Part shown: positions 35,294 to 45,354 of the stretch, piece by piece
Layout of the letters: each line of letters begins with the position of its first letter
Position numbering within the stretch: position 1 is the stretch's first letter
Source: Anaerovibrio sp. JC8
GTDB taxonomy: Bacteria > Bacillota > Negativicutes > Selenomonadales > Selenomonadaceae
Length of the DNA: 64,000 bases
Direction of reading: 5' to 3'
Assembly (NCBI RefSeq): GCF_002100115.1
Contig: NZ_ANBM01000006.1
Span: forward strand, 157,372 to 221,371
Made by a program: the position numbers and the translations under genes
Notes under the pieces: model-generated
The model's database searches: none
The model's input: the letters and a program-made list of their open reading frames with translations, nothing else
Told to the model about the DNA's origin: nothing

Positions 35294-35325
35294 AAGGTGG
35301 GCGTCGATGACGTCCACCTTCTCTT
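35294..35325 (+). terminator. terminator of the 284-residue protein gene
   Basis: AAGGTGGGCGTC and GACGTCCACCTT arms with a 3-nt loop, then TCTCTTTG. Confidence 0.7.
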
Positions 35326-35352
35326 TGTTTTATTTACTTTAATGTTAAAGCC

Positions 35353-38310
35353 TTACTTCAACATTTCCCGCAGGGTTTCAAACAGCTTCTTCACATCTAT
35401 CGGCTTGGCCAGATGGCCGTTCATGCCCACCTCCTGGGCCTTCTGCTGATCCTCCTTGAAGGCATTGGCCGTCATGGCCACAATCTTGATATTGGCCTTC
35501 ACCGGATCATCCAAATCCCTTATCTTTCTGGTAGCATCATAGCCATTGAGGTTCGGCATCTGAATATCCATAAGTATCAGATCATAATAGCCCGGCTCAG
35601 CCTTTGTCAGCATATTAAAGCACTCCACGCCGTCCTGGGCCCTATCAACGATAAAGCCGCTGTCCTCCAGAATAACCGTGGCAATCTCCGCATTAAGGTC
35701 ATTATCCTCTGCCAGCAGAATCCGGTTGCCGCTGAAGTCCATCTCCTCTTCCTGGGTATCATTGCCTACCTCAGCCGGCTCCTGTCCTATTCTGAACGGC
35801 ATCCGCAGAATGACCTCGGTACCCTTGCCTACCTTACTGTTGATTTCAATGACACCATTCATCATGTCAACGATATTCTTAACAATGGCCATACCAAGGC
35901 CGGTGCCCTGAATACCGCTCTGGGAGGAGGTCCGGGCACGGGAGAACTGCTCGAAAATCTCCGCCACGAATTCCTCGGTCATGCCGATACCATTGTCCTT
36001 GACCCTAATTTCCAGGAAGCATTTGTCATCGGTTTCCCCTGGCAGCTCCTTAACATTTACGGTTATATTGCCACCCTCAGGGGTATATTTCACCGCATTG
36101 CTGATGATATTCATAATAACCTCGGACAAATGGGTCTTATCCAGATAGAGATACCGGTGCTGCACATCCCGGGTGAACATGAAGCTCAGATTCTTCTTCT
36201 TCATTTCCCCTTCAAACACGGCGGTACATGAGCTGAACAATTCCGTGGAATCCGACAGTTCCTCATCAATGACCAGCTTCTTATTTTCGATACGGGCCAT
36301 TTCCAATACATTATTCAATATATCCAGCAGCTGATAGCTGGCCAGCTTTACCTTCTTGCGGTAATCCTTGTTCAGCTCCACATTGTCCGGGTCCCGCTCC
36401 TCCAGCTCAGTAAAGCCGATAATGGCATTCAACGGAGTGCGGATATCATGGGACATATTAAACAGGAAGGTAGTCTTGGCCTGGTTGGCCACATCCGCGG
36501 CTTCACGGGCCTCCTCCAGCTTTATGTGCTGATGCTGCAGGGTCTCATTAAGAATCTTGGTTTTTTCCAGCTGAATATCCTGGGCCGCAGTAAGCTCCTC
36601 CAGGCGCATCTGTCTGTCCTTAAGAATTTCATTAAGGGTGGATATTTCCTGAATCTGCTGCTCCGACTCTGCAAGGTGCTCACGGTTCCTTCTGTTTTCT
36701 CTGGAAATAAAGAATACTATAAGGCTAAACAGCAGTATCAGGGCTCCTATAGGAATCCAGATATTCTGCTTCAAGAATTCTCCCGGCGTCATTTCGTGAC
36801 GTGGCATATATTCATAGGAACGGGTCAAGGCAAAATCCTTGTCCATGAGATTAATACCATGATTAAATACGCTCATGGTATCAGCCTCGGCATTCAGGCA
36901 CGCAAAGCCAATGGCCACATCGCTCACCAGCTGGGCCGAGTGAAGAACACTGTAGCTGGACTTGCTGTTCAAAAGATGCTCCGTTCTCATGCCGGCCACA
37001 ATGGTAACATCCACTTCCCCGGCAAGAACTGCATTCATGGCTTCCTCATTGGAATTGTAATAACGCACCTGGTTATCAGGGTAATTAATTGCCCTAAAGG
37101 CATCTATCATCCCGTCAGGGCGGGAAATGGCAATTCTGGCCCTGCGCATGTCGGGATAATCTCCCTTGTAAATAAGGTTGAAATTTGAATTTATTACCGG
37201 ATCACTTGGTATCATGTCGTATTTTTCTGTAATCCAATAATTGGAAAGAGACGGGAATACAACATCTACCTCATGGTCCTGCAGGGCCTTTACCAGCTCC
37301 TCACCGCTGTTATAGCCCTTGTATTCAATTTGCATATCGCTGACGCCCAGAGACTTAAAGATTTCCGGAATAAGATCCTTTATAACACCTGTAACATTGC
37401 CCTCTGCGTCCGTGCCGCAATACGGGAGATAATTATTGAAATAACCAACCCTGAAGGTATTATGGGTGGCCAGCCACTCCCGCTCAGCCGCAGACAGGGT
37501 AGTGGTAAAGGCTGTTTTCTTGAACCACTTTCCTGAAAGGTCCGTAACAAAATGAGGATTCTCAAGGTTTAACCGATGCTGGGCCTTGTTAAGGTCTGCC
37601 AATATATCAGGACGGTGCTTGCTGACTACCAGATAGAAATCAGAGGTTCCGGCCTCAAGACAAACCTCAATACCCATATTGCGGAAGAAATTATATCCCT
37701 CGGCTATCATAACATCTATATAGCCGCTCTTAAGGGCATCATCACGGGCCTTTATATCATCATATTCCACAATGGTAGCCTGAATATGGTGAGAGTCCAG
37801 ATATTTTTGGACAACCTTAATCTGGGCCCCCGTAAGGGACCCGATACGCTTTCCGTTTAAGGATTCCGGCTCCGAGGTGACATGCACATTGGAGGACCGC
37901 TTGAAGAACAGATACTGGCTGGCTCCCATAGGGTCCTTCGGATAAGAAACTATGGCCATTCGCTCAGGCGTTAAGGCCAGTCCCCCCAGCAGGTCAACCT
38001 CACCCTTCAGCAGCTTGTCGTACAGCTCACCAAATGGGCCATATACATATTCATATTTCCAATTACTGTACAGCTTCAGACGCTGCAAATAATCGTAGCC
38101 ATAGCCGCTTTTGACTACGCCCTCGTAGGCTCCCTCCTGGAAGCCCTCCTCCTCAAAATATCCAACCCGGACAACCTTTTCCTGGTTGGCTTCGGCTGAC
38201 ATCATGGGCCATATTTTGAAGGAGCCCAGCAGGAAGGCAAAAATAGCGATTATGCAGAACAAGTTTCGTACATTTAATTGCTTAAATATTGTCCCCTGAC
38301 AATGCCGCAT
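35353..38310 (-). CDS. hybrid sensor histidine kinase with two periplasmic SBP_bac_3 domains
   Basis: About 985 residues. Membrane segment near 20-40, then two tandem solute-binding-like domains ([19 protein letters not shown] and [19 protein letters not shown] mark the starts), a membrane segment near 528-548 and a coiled coil. The kinase core follows: His in [18 protein letters not shown]-box [15 protein letters not shown]1 [10 protein letters not shown] and GTGLGMAIV. The C-terminus is a receiver with the phosphorylated Asp in [13 protein letters not shown]. The layout is that of the BvgS/EvgS type, sensing a small ligand in the periplasm. The ATG at 38310 is spaced 9 nt from AGGGG; the upstream ATG is too close. 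No phosphotransfer domain is seen. Confidence 0.9.
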   Translation of the reverse strand: MRHCQGTIFKQLNVRNLFCIIAIFAFLLGSFKIWPMMSAEANQEKVVRVGYFEEEGFQEGAYEGVVKSGYGYDYLQRLKLYSNWKYEYVYGPFGELYDKLLKGEVDLLGGLALTPERMAIVSYPKDPMGASQYLFFKRSSNVHVTSEPESLNGKRIGSLTGAQIKVVQKYLDSHHIQATIVEYDDIKARDDALKSGYIDVMIAEGYNFFRNMGIEVCLEAGTSDFYLVVSKHRPDILADLNKAQHRLNLENPHFVTDLSGKWFKKTAFTTTLSAAEREWLATHNTFRVGYFNNYLPYCGTDAEGNVTGVIKDLIPEIFKSLGVSDMQIEYKGYNSGEELVKALQDHEVDVVFPSLSNYWITEKYDMIPSDPVINSNFNLIYKGDYPDMRRARIAISRPDGMIDAFRAINYPDNQVRYYNSNEEAMNAVLAGEVDVTIVAGMRTEHLLNSKSSYSVLHSAQLVSDVAIGFACLNAEADTMSVFNHGINLMDKDFALTRSYEYMPRHEMTPGEFLKQNIWIPIGALILLFSLIVFFISRENRRNREHLAESEQQIQEISTLNEILKDRQMRLEELTAAQDIQLEKTKILNETLQHQHIKLEEAREAADVANQAKTTFLFNMSHDIRTPLNAIIGFTELEERDPDNVELNKDYRKKVKLASYQLLDILNNVLEMARIENKKLVIDEELSDSTELFSSCTAVFEGEMKKKNLSFMFTRDVQHRYLYLDKTHLSEVIMNIISNAVKYTPEGGNITVNVKELPGETDDKCFLEIRVKDNGIGMTEEFVAEIFEQFSRARTSSQSGIQGTGLGMAIVKNIVDMMNGVIEINSKVGKGTEVILRMPFRIGQEPAEVGNDTQEEEMDFSGNRILLAEDNDLNAEIATVILEDSGFIVDRAQDGVECFNMLTKAEPGYYDLILMDIQMPNLNGYDATRKIRDLDDPVKANIKIVAMTANAFKEDQQKAQEVGMNGHLAKPIDVKKLFETLREMLK

Positions 38311-38507
38311 TTTCATGCACCCCTACATTTATCCAAAAAGAAAAATATCTTTCCTTTACTAATACACGACATGCCCACCCACGGCATAAGTATATTTAGT
38401 AATATTATATCAAAAATTAGCCAATTATTTAATAAAAAATAAGGAAATATAGAAAATATTTCGTCAATTATATTACATAAAATATAATATCCATGATAAA
38501 AAAATAC

Positions 38508-38536
38508 TTGACGCAGTATTAATTCAGTGATATTAT
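38508..38536 (+). promoter_or_regulatory. tRNA-Glu promoter
   Basis: -35 TTGACG (38508-38513), 17-bp spacer, -10 TATTAT (38531-38536), about 13 nt before the mature tRNA. Confidence 0.75.
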
Positions 38537-38549
38537 ATCTCTTGTTCAC

Positions 38550-38624
38550 GGCGCGTTGGTCAAGTGGTTAAGACTCCGCCCTCTCACGGCGGCTTCAGGG
38601 GTTCGAATCCCCTACGCGTCACCA
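38550..38624 (+). tRNA. tRNA-Glu (anticodon CUC)
   Basis: 75 nt including an encoded CCA. Acceptor GGCGCGT pairs with ACGCGTC; anticodon arm CCGCC-CTCTCAC-GGCGG has CTC at 34-36, decoding GAG; T-loop GTTCGAATC is intact. A terminator follows at once and a promoter precedes it. The isolated position within protein genes fits a chromosomal-type locus. Confidence 0.95.
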
Positions 38625-38632
38625 GAAATCAC

Positions 38633-38660
38633 AGCCCAGGATTATCTCCTGGGCTTTTTT
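38633..38660 (+). terminator. tRNA-Glu terminator
   Basis: AGCCCAGG and CCTGGGCT arms, six Ts. Confidence 0.9.
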
Positions 38661-38681
38661 GTTATTTAGGAGCCGGGCAAG

Positions 38682-40286
38682 ATGGATAGGATAAACATGG
38701 GAAAATACTTAAAACAATGGGGAGCCTGCCTGCTGGTAGCCGGCTGGTGGTACGCTTATGTTCTGTATCAATATCTGTTCATAAAGGCCGACACCAGTGC
38801 CGTTTTTTACAGCGGGCTCATGGCGGGTACAATGGGTGCCGCTGCCTTTATATTGCTGCAGTTCCTCTGCGAAAGATACATAAAAAAGCCTGGGGCCTTC
38901 TGGTGTCTGGATATAATGCAGTTTATCTACTGCCTGCCGCCCCTGTTTTCCATCATCCACTATCAGCTCTACGGAAGCCTCATAACCTACGATGAAGCCA
39001 CTGCCATTCACAATACCAATTTCCGTGAGGCCCTGGAATGGCTGCTGACCTATGTAGGCCCCCTGTATACCATTATGCTTGGAGCAGTCATGGTGGGAAG
39101 TATCGTTCTCATACATAAGCTGCGTTCCCTCCTAATGGAAAACAGCCAATATAATGGACAGCCGCCCCTGTTAATCCTCACCGTCACCGGAATGCTGGCA
39201 GTATCGCTGATGGCCGGGTATTCCTGGCTTCAGACTGATTTCATGGCACCCTATGCCCAGGCGGTGCGCTACAGCATGGGGCTCAGCCAATATTACAGAA
39301 ATATGGAAGGCCAAAAGGATAATATTGTTATTTCAAACCCGGCTGCCGTAACCCAGTCCCCCCACACCATCATTATGGTTATCGGGGAATCAGCCACCCG
39401 GGACAGAATGAAGGCATATACCCCCTCCGACCCCTTTGATGATACCCCATGGCTCAGCCGCCAGATCGATAATCCTGATTTTATCATCTTTAATAATGCC
39501 TATGCCTGCCAGAGCCTTACCCAGCAGGTGCTGGAAAGTGCCTTGACAGAAAAGAGTGCCTATAACGGCAAGGATTTTCTGAACAGCATGAACATTATCG
39601 ATGTTGCCAAAAAGAAGGGCTATAAAACCTACTGGATAACCAATCTGGGCCGGGACAACAACGAGTCCTCCTTCTTTAACGTGGCCGCCCGGGCTGACGT
39701 CCTTATCAATACTGGCAAGCATGATGACCACAGCATGATAGGAGAGCTGGCCAGCATTAACCCGCAGGAAAGCAATCTCATCATCCTTCATGGCAACGGC
39801 AGCCACGCCGCCTACAAGGAGCGGTATCCCAAGGATAAGGCCCTGTTTACGGACAGCACCAGAGAGGCAGAATACGCCAACAGCATCCGCTACACAGATG
39901 AATTTTTGCAGGCCGTATTTGAATATGGAAGGAAAAATCTCAATCTGCAGGTTATGCTCTATTTTTCCGACCATGGGGAGCATATGGGAACAGGCCACAC
40001 CCCCAATGACCGGGATTTCGTAAAGGTACGCATCCCTATGTTTATCTATCTGGCCCCGGAATACCAGAGCAATAATCCGGCAAAATACGGACTCCTTAAG
40101 GACAGAAAGGACACCTTCTTCACCAATGACATGATGTACAACACCCTCAGCGGCATCATGAATGCCGAATCCGGCTTCTATGAAGCCCAGGAGGATCTGT
40201 CCAGCCCCGCCTATAATTTCACTCCGGAAACCCTATGGACCTTCGGAAAGGCCATCAGGGTATCTGAGGACCCAAACTTAAAATAA
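38682..40286 (+). CDS. EptA-like phosphoethanolamine transferase
   Basis: 534 residues. About five N-terminal membrane helices (1-200), then a periplasmic sulfatase-fold catalytic domain. Metal and catalytic residues are seen in MVIGESATRDRM (Glu), the following CQSLTQQVLESAL (candidate nucleophile Thr) and YFSDHGEHMG with a later His in HTPNDRD. The family attaches phosphoethanolamine to lipid A or other envelope glycolipids and gives cationic-peptide resistance. That needs a diderm envelope, consistent with the class. AGGAG is 9 nt upstream; a second in-frame ATG at 38697 is also possible. Ends at a terminator. Confidence 0.85.
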   Translation: MDRINMGKYLKQWGACLLVAGWWYAYVLYQYLFIKADTSAVFYSGLMAGTMGAAAFILLQFLCERYIKKPGAFWCLDIMQFIYCLPPLFSIIHYQLYGSLITYDEATAIHNTNFREALEWLLTYVGPLYTIMLGAVMVGSIVLIHKLRSLLMENSQYNGQPPLLILTVTGMLAVSLMAGYSWLQTDFMAPYAQAVRYSMGLSQYYRNMEGQKDNIVISNPAAVTQSPHTIIMVIGESATRDRMKAYTPSDPFDDTPWLSRQIDNPDFIIFNNAYACQSLTQQVLESALTEKSAYNGKDFLNSMNIIDVAKKKGYKTYWITNLGRDNNESSFFNVAARADVLINTGKHDDHSMIGELASINPQESNLIILHGNGSHAAYKERYPKDKALFTDSTREAEYANSIRYTDEFLQAVFEYGRKNLNLQVMLYFSDHGEHMGTGHTPNDRDFVKVRIPMFIYLAPEYQSNNPAKYGLLKDRKDTFFTNDMMYNTLSGIMNAESGFYEAQEDLSSPAYNFTPETLWTFGKAIRVSEDPNLK

Positions 40287-40296
40287 ACACCAATAT

Positions 40297-40347
40297 AAAA
40301 GGAGACTGTTCCACGAAGCAATAAACTCAGGGGAAAATCTCCTTTTT
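40297..40347 (+). terminator. terminator of EptA-like gene
   Basis: AAAAGGAGA and TCTCCTTTTT arms with a long loop (about 33 nt). Confidence 0.65.
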
Positions 40348-40362
40348 GTGCTATTTAGCGGC

Positions 40363-40566
40363 TCAGCCTACCAGCTCGTAGCCTGCTTCTTCAATTACGG
40401 CCTTGAATTCGCTCTCCGGAATATCACGGGTGGCCTTTACATCAGCCTTTTTCCCTTCCAGATCAACATTGACCTCAGTGACGCCATCCATCTTGGACAG
40501 TGCCTCAAAAACGTGCTTCTGGCAATGCTGGCACATCATGCCCTCAATTTTTAAAGTTTTCTCCAT
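40363..40566 (-). CDS. copZ: possible internal CopZ copper chaperone, in frame within copA
   Basis: 67 residues. An AAGGAGG site 8 nt from an ATG at 40566 lies inside copA and starts a protein that reads MEKTLKIEGMMCQHCQKHVF, a CopZ-type chaperone with MxCxxC (here MMCQHC) and a beta-alpha-beta-beta-alpha-beta fold. The site is as strong as that of any gene here. It is in frame with copA, so the domain can be made both as part of CopA and as a free protein, or it may be an ancestral copZ gene whose stop-start junction was fused to copA. Confidence 0.6.
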   Translation of the reverse strand: MEKTLKIEGMMCQHCQKHVFEALSKMDGVTEVNVDLEGKKADVKATRDIPESEFKAVIEEAGYELVG

Positions 40567-42915
40567 GGTTGTTTCCTCCTTAAAATTCTTAACATACTTA
40601 AAATATCTAAGTCTTAGTGCGTTTAAGCATACACACAGACTGGACATGCTCATGGCTGCAGCCCCCATTACCGGGGACAGCTTAATTCCAAAGGACGTAA
40701 AGAGTACCCCCGCCGCCACAGGAATACAGATAATATTGTAGAAAAAGGCCCAAAACAGGTTCTCCTTGATATTGCGGATTACGGCTCTGCTGAGCTGGAC
40801 CGCACTGACGGCATCCAAAAGGTCATTTCGCACCAGCACTGCATCAGCACTTTCAATGGCGATATCCGTGCCCGCACCAATGGCAATGCCCAAATCCGCC
40901 CTTGCCAGGGCCGGGGCATCATTGATACCATCACCTATCATGGCCACCTTATGCCCCTCCTTCTGAAGGGCTGCAATGTGGGCCTCCTTATGCTCCGGCA
41001 ATACCCCCGCAATAACCTGGGAAATATTCAGCCGCCGGCCAATGGCCTCCGCAGTCCGCTGATTATCCCCTGTCAGCATAACCACCTTGATGCCCATTTT
41101 CTCAAAGAGGCTGATGGCTTCGGCACTGGTGTCCTTTTCACGGTCTGCCGCCCCAAGAATTCCTATGAGGACTTTATCCTTGGCAAATATCAGGGGAGTG
41201 ATTCCCTTATCCGCCAGCTCCGCAAGATAATCCTTATACGGGCTGACATCCACGCCCTGATCCGCCATAAACTGCTCATTACCAGCCACAAAATGGCTGG
41301 CCTTTTTATTTTCGGCATCCATTTCCCCATTATCCGCCATAATCCCCCGGCCAAATACAGCCTGAAAATTAGTCATGACCATAGGGGCAATGCCTTTATC
41401 GCTGGCATGCTGCAGCACCGCCTCGGCCAAGGGATGCTCACTGCCCTGCTCCATGCCGGCAGCCACCGCCAGAAGCTCCTCTTCGCTTACGCCTACCGAC
41501 TTGATAGCTAATATTGAGGGTTTACCTACCGTAATGGTACCGGTCTTGTCCATTACTACGGTATCAATGCTGTGGGCGATTTCCAGGGCTTCACCGGACT
41601 TTATCAAAATACCGTGCTCCGCCCCCTTGCCAGTACCCACCATAATGGCCACAGGAGTAGCCAGCCCCAAGGCACATGGGCAGGAAATAACCAGCACGGA
41701 AATCATGATGGAAAAGGCAAACTCCACGCTGGCCCCCATGAACAGCCATACACCACCGGCCGCCAGGGCAATGGCCATAACAGCCGGCACGAAAATCCCG
41801 GCGATTTTATCCGCCATGCGGGCGATAGGTGCCTTGGTGGCACTGGCCTCATCCACCAGCCGAATAATCTGGCTGATGGTGGAATCCTCACCCACCCGCT
41901 GGGCCTTGAATTTAATATAGCCATTTTTATTGATGGTGGCGGAAATAACCCTGTCCCCCACCTTCTTGGCCACGGGGATGCTCTCCCCGGAAATTGCGGA
42001 TTCATCAATGCTGGTGGTTCCCTCGATAATTACACCGTCCGCCGGCAGCCTCTCACCGGGCCGCACAACGATTATATCACCTACTATAAGGGTTCCCACC
42101 GGCACCACTTTTTCCTGACCATCCTTTAATACAGTGGCCTGCTTCGGTGCCAAATCCATGAGCTTTTCCAGAGCCTTGCTGGTCTGTCCCTTGGCCCGGG
42201 CCTCCAGATATTTTCCCAGAGTTATGAGGGTCACAATCATGCCCGCCGACTCAAAATACAGGTTGGTGCTGTATTCCGTCACCAAGGCCATGTCGCCGTG
42301 GCCCAGCCCATAGCCCATGCGGAAGATGGCAAAGGCACCAAAAACCGCCGAGGCCATGGAGCCCATACCCACCAGGGTATCCATATTGGGAGCACCCTGA
42401 AATAGTGTACGAAAGCCCACAATATAGAAATGTCTGTTAAGATACATAATTGGCAGCACCAACAGCATCTGGGCAAAGGCAAAGGCGATGGCATTTTCCG
42501 GCCCATCAAAAAGATTTCTGATGATAGACGGAACCGGCAGCCCCAGCATGCTTTCCAGCATCTGGTGCATGGAAATATACACCACCGGCAATAAAAATAC
42601 CGCGGACCAAATAAGCCGTTTCAATATGGTCTCCGCCTGACCGGCGGCACTCGCAGTGCTGTTTTTTTCTTCTGTCCGTGAACTGGTTCCAATGCTCTGC
42701 TTGCCCTTGACGCTGGCCCCATAACCGGCCTTTTCCACCGCCGCAATAATGACCTCCGGGCTGGTGGTATCCTCGTCATATTCCAGCTGCATACTGTTGG
42801 TCAGCAGATTCACCGCCACACCCTGGGTACCCTCCAGCTTTTCCACCGCCTTCTGAACCCGGGCAGAGCAGGCAGAACAGGTCATGCCTGTAACATCAAA
42901 CTTTTCTTTCTTCAA
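40363..42915 (-). CDS. copA: copper-exporting P-type ATPase with N- and C-terminal heavy-metal domains
   Basis: 850 residues. One HMA domain at the N-terminus (GMTCSACSARV), eight membrane helices, CPC in ISCPCALGLATP, DKTGTITVGKP, EHPLAEAV and GDGINDAPALARAD: all copA marks. After the last helix (LNALRLRYFKY), instead of ending, the frame runs through a linker into a second complete HMA domain (EGMMCQHCQKHVFEAL to the end). The start is TTG with GGGGG nearby. Operon with csoR, the copper-sensing repressor, 12 nt upstream. An internal ribosome binding site could also give the C-terminal domain as a free chaperone. Confidence 0.92.
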   Translation of the reverse strand: MKKEKFDVTGMTCSACSARVQKAVEKLEGTQGVAVNLLTNSMQLEYDEDTTSPEVIIAAVEKAGYGASVKGKQSIGTSSRTEEKNSTASAAGQAETILKRLIWSAVFLLPVVYISMHQMLESMLGLPVPSIIRNLFDGPENAIAFAFAQMLLVLPIMYLNRHFYIVGFRTLFQGAPNMDTLVGMGSMASAVFGAFAIFRMGYGLGHGDMALVTEYSTNLYFESAGMIVTLITLGKYLEARAKGQTSKALEKLMDLAPKQATVLKDGQEKVVPVGTLIVGDIIVVRPGERLPADGVIIEGTTSIDESAISGESIPVAKKVGDRVISATINKNGYIKFKAQRVGEDSTISQIIRLVDEASATKAPIARMADKIAGIFVPAVMAIALAAGGVWLFMGASVEFAFSIMISVLVISCPCALGLATPVAIMVGTGKGAEHGILIKSGEALEIAHSIDTVVMDKTGTITVGKPSILAIKSVGVSEEELLAVAAGMEQGSEHPLAEAVLQHASDKGIAPMVMTNFQAVFGRGIMADNGEMDAENKKASHFVAGNEQFMADQGVDVSPYKDYLAELADKGITPLIFAKDKVLIGILGAADREKDTSAEAISLFEKMGIKVVMLTGDNQRTAEAIGRRLNISQVIAGVLPEHKEAHIAALQKEGHKVAMIGDGINDAPALARADLGIAIGAGTDIAIESADAVLVRNDLLDAVSAVQLSRAVIRNIKENLFWAFFYNIICIPVAAGVLFTSFGIKLSPVMGAAAMSMSSLCVCLNALRLRYFKYVKNFKEETTMEKTLKIEGMMCQHCQKHVFEALSKMDGVTEVNVDLEGKKADVKATRDIPESEFKAVIEEAGYELVG

Positions 42916-42927
42916 AATATACCCCCG

Positions 42928-43278
42928 CTACTTCATAACCTTTTGCAGAAGACAGCAAAGCTCGTCCACCACAGCATCATTGCCCTGACGGATATCCTCC
43001 ACCACACAGCTGTGGATATGCTGATTCAGCAGCTCCTTGGTAAAGGCATTCAGGGCCGACTGCACGGCACTGACCTGGGTAAGAATATCCACACAATACC
43101 GGTCCTCGTCTACCATATTGTGAATTCCCCGAATCTGCCCCTCAATGCGATTAAGGCGGCGAATCAAGCCCTTGTATTCCTCCCCCTGCTTATCCCGAAA
43201 CTTATGCTTGTGAAGTCCTTCACCCTCCTGGCTGCAGCAACAGCCACAGCCCTTTTCCTCTATCTCTGCATTATTCAT
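42928..43278 (-). CDS. csoR: CsoR-type copper-sensing repressor
   Basis: 116 residues, an all-helical tetramer. The copper ligands Cys (DEDRYCVDIL) and the His and Cys in NQHIHSCVV are present. The N-terminus is Cys-rich (CGCCCSQEG) and His-containing, an extra metal-binding tail not found in the minimal family. The start is ATG 43278 with AAGGAG 6 nt upstream; the 20 codons upstream lack a site. Controls itself and copA, as the operator between the -35 and -10 boxes shows. Confidence 0.9.
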   Translation of the reverse strand: MNNAEIEEKGCGCCCSQEGEGLHKHKFRDKQGEEYKGLIRRLNRIEGQIRGIHNMVDEDRYCVDILTQVSAVQSALNAFTKELLNQHIHSCVVEDIRQGNDAVVDELCCLLQKVMK

Positions 43279-43325
43279 CTTTGCTCTCCTTATAAATACA
43301 CATGGCAAATATACCTTATGGGGGT

Positions 43326-43354
43326 ATAATATACCCATCAGGGGTATATGTCAA
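43326..43354 (-). promoter_or_regulatory. csoR-copA promoter with CsoR operator
   Basis: Minus strand -35 TTGACA (43354-43349), 17-bp spacer, -10 TATTAT (43331-43326). The spacer holds the palindrome TATACCCATCAGGGGTATA, the known CsoR operator form (GC-rich tracts with TA ends); a second GGGGGTATA half lies just downstream. Confidence 0.85.
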
Positions 43355-43500
43355 GGGATAAAAAATTACAAAAGGCCGCCCCATAGCGCTATGAAACAGT
43401 TCAAGTATGCGAAAGCCTCCCAACTTTGCAAAAAGGGCTCGGCCATATATAATATGAAGTAGTATTTGTTGGTAGCATGATTTTTGAAAGAGGAACGAGT

Positions 43501-44289
43501 ATGTCTATTGAAATCATCCAGGGACTCCTGATACCTTTTCTGGGTACCAGCCTGGGAGCCGCCTGTGTATTTTTTATGAAAAATCAGCTTAATCCCCTGC
43601 TGCAGCGGGGACTGCTGGGCTTTGCCGCCGGCATAATGGTTGCCGCTTCCGTATGGAGTCTGCTGATTCCCGCCATGGATCAGGCTGTATTCAGCTGGGG
43701 TGAAGTTCTCAGCTGTATTCCTGCCGTAACCGGTTTTTGGGCAGGAATACTGTTTCTGCTCCTGTTGGACCACCTGATTCCCCACCAGCATTTAAACACG
43801 GATGAAACAGAAGGTCCCAGCTGGAAGGGTTCAAAGTCCACCATGCTGGTTCTGGCAGTAGTTCTCCACAACATTCCGGAGGGCATGGCGGTGGGTGTCC
43901 TTTATGCCAGCTGGTATAGCGGTGCCGCCGACATTACCCTGGGGGCAGCCATTGCCCTGTCCATCGGTATTGCCATCCAGAATTTTCCTGAGGGGGCCAT
44001 TATTTCCATGCCGCTGCGGGCCGAGGGCCTGTCAAAGCTCCGTTCCTTCATCTATGGCGCTCTTTCCGGCGCGGTGGAGCCCATCGGGGCCCTTCTCACC
44101 ATTGCCTGTGCCAGCATAATTGTGCCAGTGCTGCCATTTTTGCTGAGCTTCGCCGCCGGTGCCATGCTGTACGTGGTTGTGGAGGAAATCATTCCCGAAA
44201 TGTCTGAAGGGGAACATTCCAACATCGGTACCATCATGTTTGCCCTGGGCTTTTCCCTTATGATGATACTTGATACTACCCTTGGATAA
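43501..44289 (+). CDS. ZIP-family metal transporter
   Basis: 262 residues, eight membrane helices. The metal-path motifs of ZIP proteins are present: VVLHNIPEGMAVGV and later IGIAIQNFPEGAIIS. ZIP proteins import zinc, iron or manganese. Start ATG 43501 with AGAGGA upstream; divergent from csoR-copA. A shared metal-homeostasis region is suggested, though the metal cannot be named from sequence alone. Confidence 0.9.
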   Translation: MSIEIIQGLLIPFLGTSLGAACVFFMKNQLNPLLQRGLLGFAAGIMVAASVWSLLIPAMDQAVFSWGEVLSCIPAVTGFWAGILFLLLLDHLIPHQHLNTDETEGPSWKGSKSTMLVLAVVLHNIPEGMAVGVLYASWYSGAADITLGAAIALSIGIAIQNFPEGAIISMPLRAEGLSKLRSFIYGALSGAVEPIGALLTIACASIIVPVLPFLLSFAAGAMLYVVVEEIIPEMSEGEHSNIGTIMFALGFSLMMILDTTLG

Positions 44290-44311
44290 AGATTATATTT
44301 GGGCAACAATA

Positions 44312-44339
44312 AAACCCGTCAGCAAAAACTGACGGGTTT
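44312..44339. terminator. bidirectional terminator
   Basis: AAACCCGTCAG and CTGACGGGTTT arms, 6-nt loop, between the ZIP gene and the PIN-pair operon on the other strand. Confidence 0.75.
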
Positions 44340-44377
44340 CGCATATTCTGTAGTATCTTTACTGGATCATCTGCGTG

Positions 44378-44590
44378 TTAAACAACATTATTCTTTTCTT
44401 TCATGGCCTCAATGCCGGACAATATTTCTTCCGTGGACAATTCCTGCTGTTCGTACTTTTCCTTGGTATAGTCACCATGATTGTAATTAAACAGTCCCAA
44501 AAACTCCAAAGCACCCACCGGGCCTAATGCTTCTTTAAGTGCCTTCATCCCTACGCGGTGTAGTTCCTTTTTATCCTTAATATCAATCAT
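44378..44590 (-). CDS. antitoxin-like partner of the PIN protein
   Basis: 70 residues: KALKEALGPVGALEFLGLFNYNHGDYTKEKYEQ with a helical C-terminus. This type recurs next to PIN genes in Firmicutes, in my recollection, and is likely to neutralise the toxin. It has a good GGGAGG site. It follows the PIN gene with only 2 nt between the genes, so the order is toxin then antitoxin, opposite to classical VapBC. No DNA-binding ribbon-helix-helix motif is obvious. Confidence 0.6.
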   Translation of the reverse strand: MIDIKDKKELHRVGMKALKEALGPVGALEFLGLFNYNHGDYTKEKYEQQELSTEEILSGIEAMKEKNNVV

Positions 44591-44592
44591 GG

Positions 44593-45018
44593 CTATCCCT
44601 CCCTTAAAAAATCCACAGGATTTAGTATTTTCACAGACAAAGAAAGGTCCTTACTTGAACGGATTAACCTATCATCAACAGTTAAAAACACATCCGCCTT
44701 TCCTATTTCTGCTGCAGCAATATGCAGACTATCCATATCGTGCAAAGAAGAGCAGGACCCATATTGCAAAGCCTTATTTACTATAAAATCAGTCGTTTTA
44801 ATGTGCTCGGAAACAGACTCTTTGTACAGGGTAAAAACATAATATAATTTCTTGGCATCCTTTATCATACTGATTTCCATATCCAAGAAGTCACTTCCCA
44901 AGATATGTTTATAGCTGTTCAATATAGTTTTTATCGCATTTGCCTCTCTGGCCACGCGTAAATCGGACAAATCATCATAAGGCCTGTTATAGCAACAGCA
45001 ATCTAGATACAATCTCAT
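44593..45018 (-). CDS. PIN-domain ribonuclease toxin
   Basis: 141 residues. The metal-binding acidic residues of the PIN fold are seen in MRLYLDCCCYNRPYDD (Asp6 and Asp15) and late in HDMDSLHIAAAEIGKADVFLTVDD. PIN toxins cleave RNA, often tRNA or mRNA, in toxin-antitoxin pairs. A short partner gene follows by 2 nt. A TATAAT box and a GGGG ribosome site lie directly upstream of ATG 45018. The partner type and order suggest a noncanonical toxin-antitoxin unit. Confidence 0.8.
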   Translation of the reverse strand: MRLYLDCCCYNRPYDDLSDLRVAREANAIKTILNSYKHILGSDFLDMEISMIKDAKKLYYVFTLYKESVSEHIKTTDFIVNKALQYGSCSSLHDMDSLHIAAAEIGKADVFLTVDDRLIRSSKDLSLSVKILNPVDFLREG

Positions 45019-45024
45019 TTTATT

Positions 45025-45345
45025 TTTACCCCATTATATCACACTAATTATTTCTCTTAGAAGTTAAATCCTCGCAGATAACTTATGCACCGGTATATAC
45101 ATGTATTGCGTGCAAATATTATTATTGCTCGTATTTTAATTATTTTCATTAATAATATTCACAATGTTAATTATATTATTTGCATAAATTTTGTCTATTG
45201 CTTAAATTTTATAGAGAATATAACATTATTTTTATGGGAAAATATCTAAAGCCTATTTATGCCAATTTTTCCGAAAATGCCCCCTATAATCCACCATTCC
45301 GCCCCAAACTTTAAAATATACGGTTTTTACGAAATAAAAAAATTA
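45025..45345. other. AT-rich intergenic region
   Basis: About 320 bases, very AT-rich, without open frames or clear hairpins. Precedes the ECF-like promoter of the first small RNA gene. Confidence 0.5.
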
Positions 45346-45354
45346 TAATTTTTT

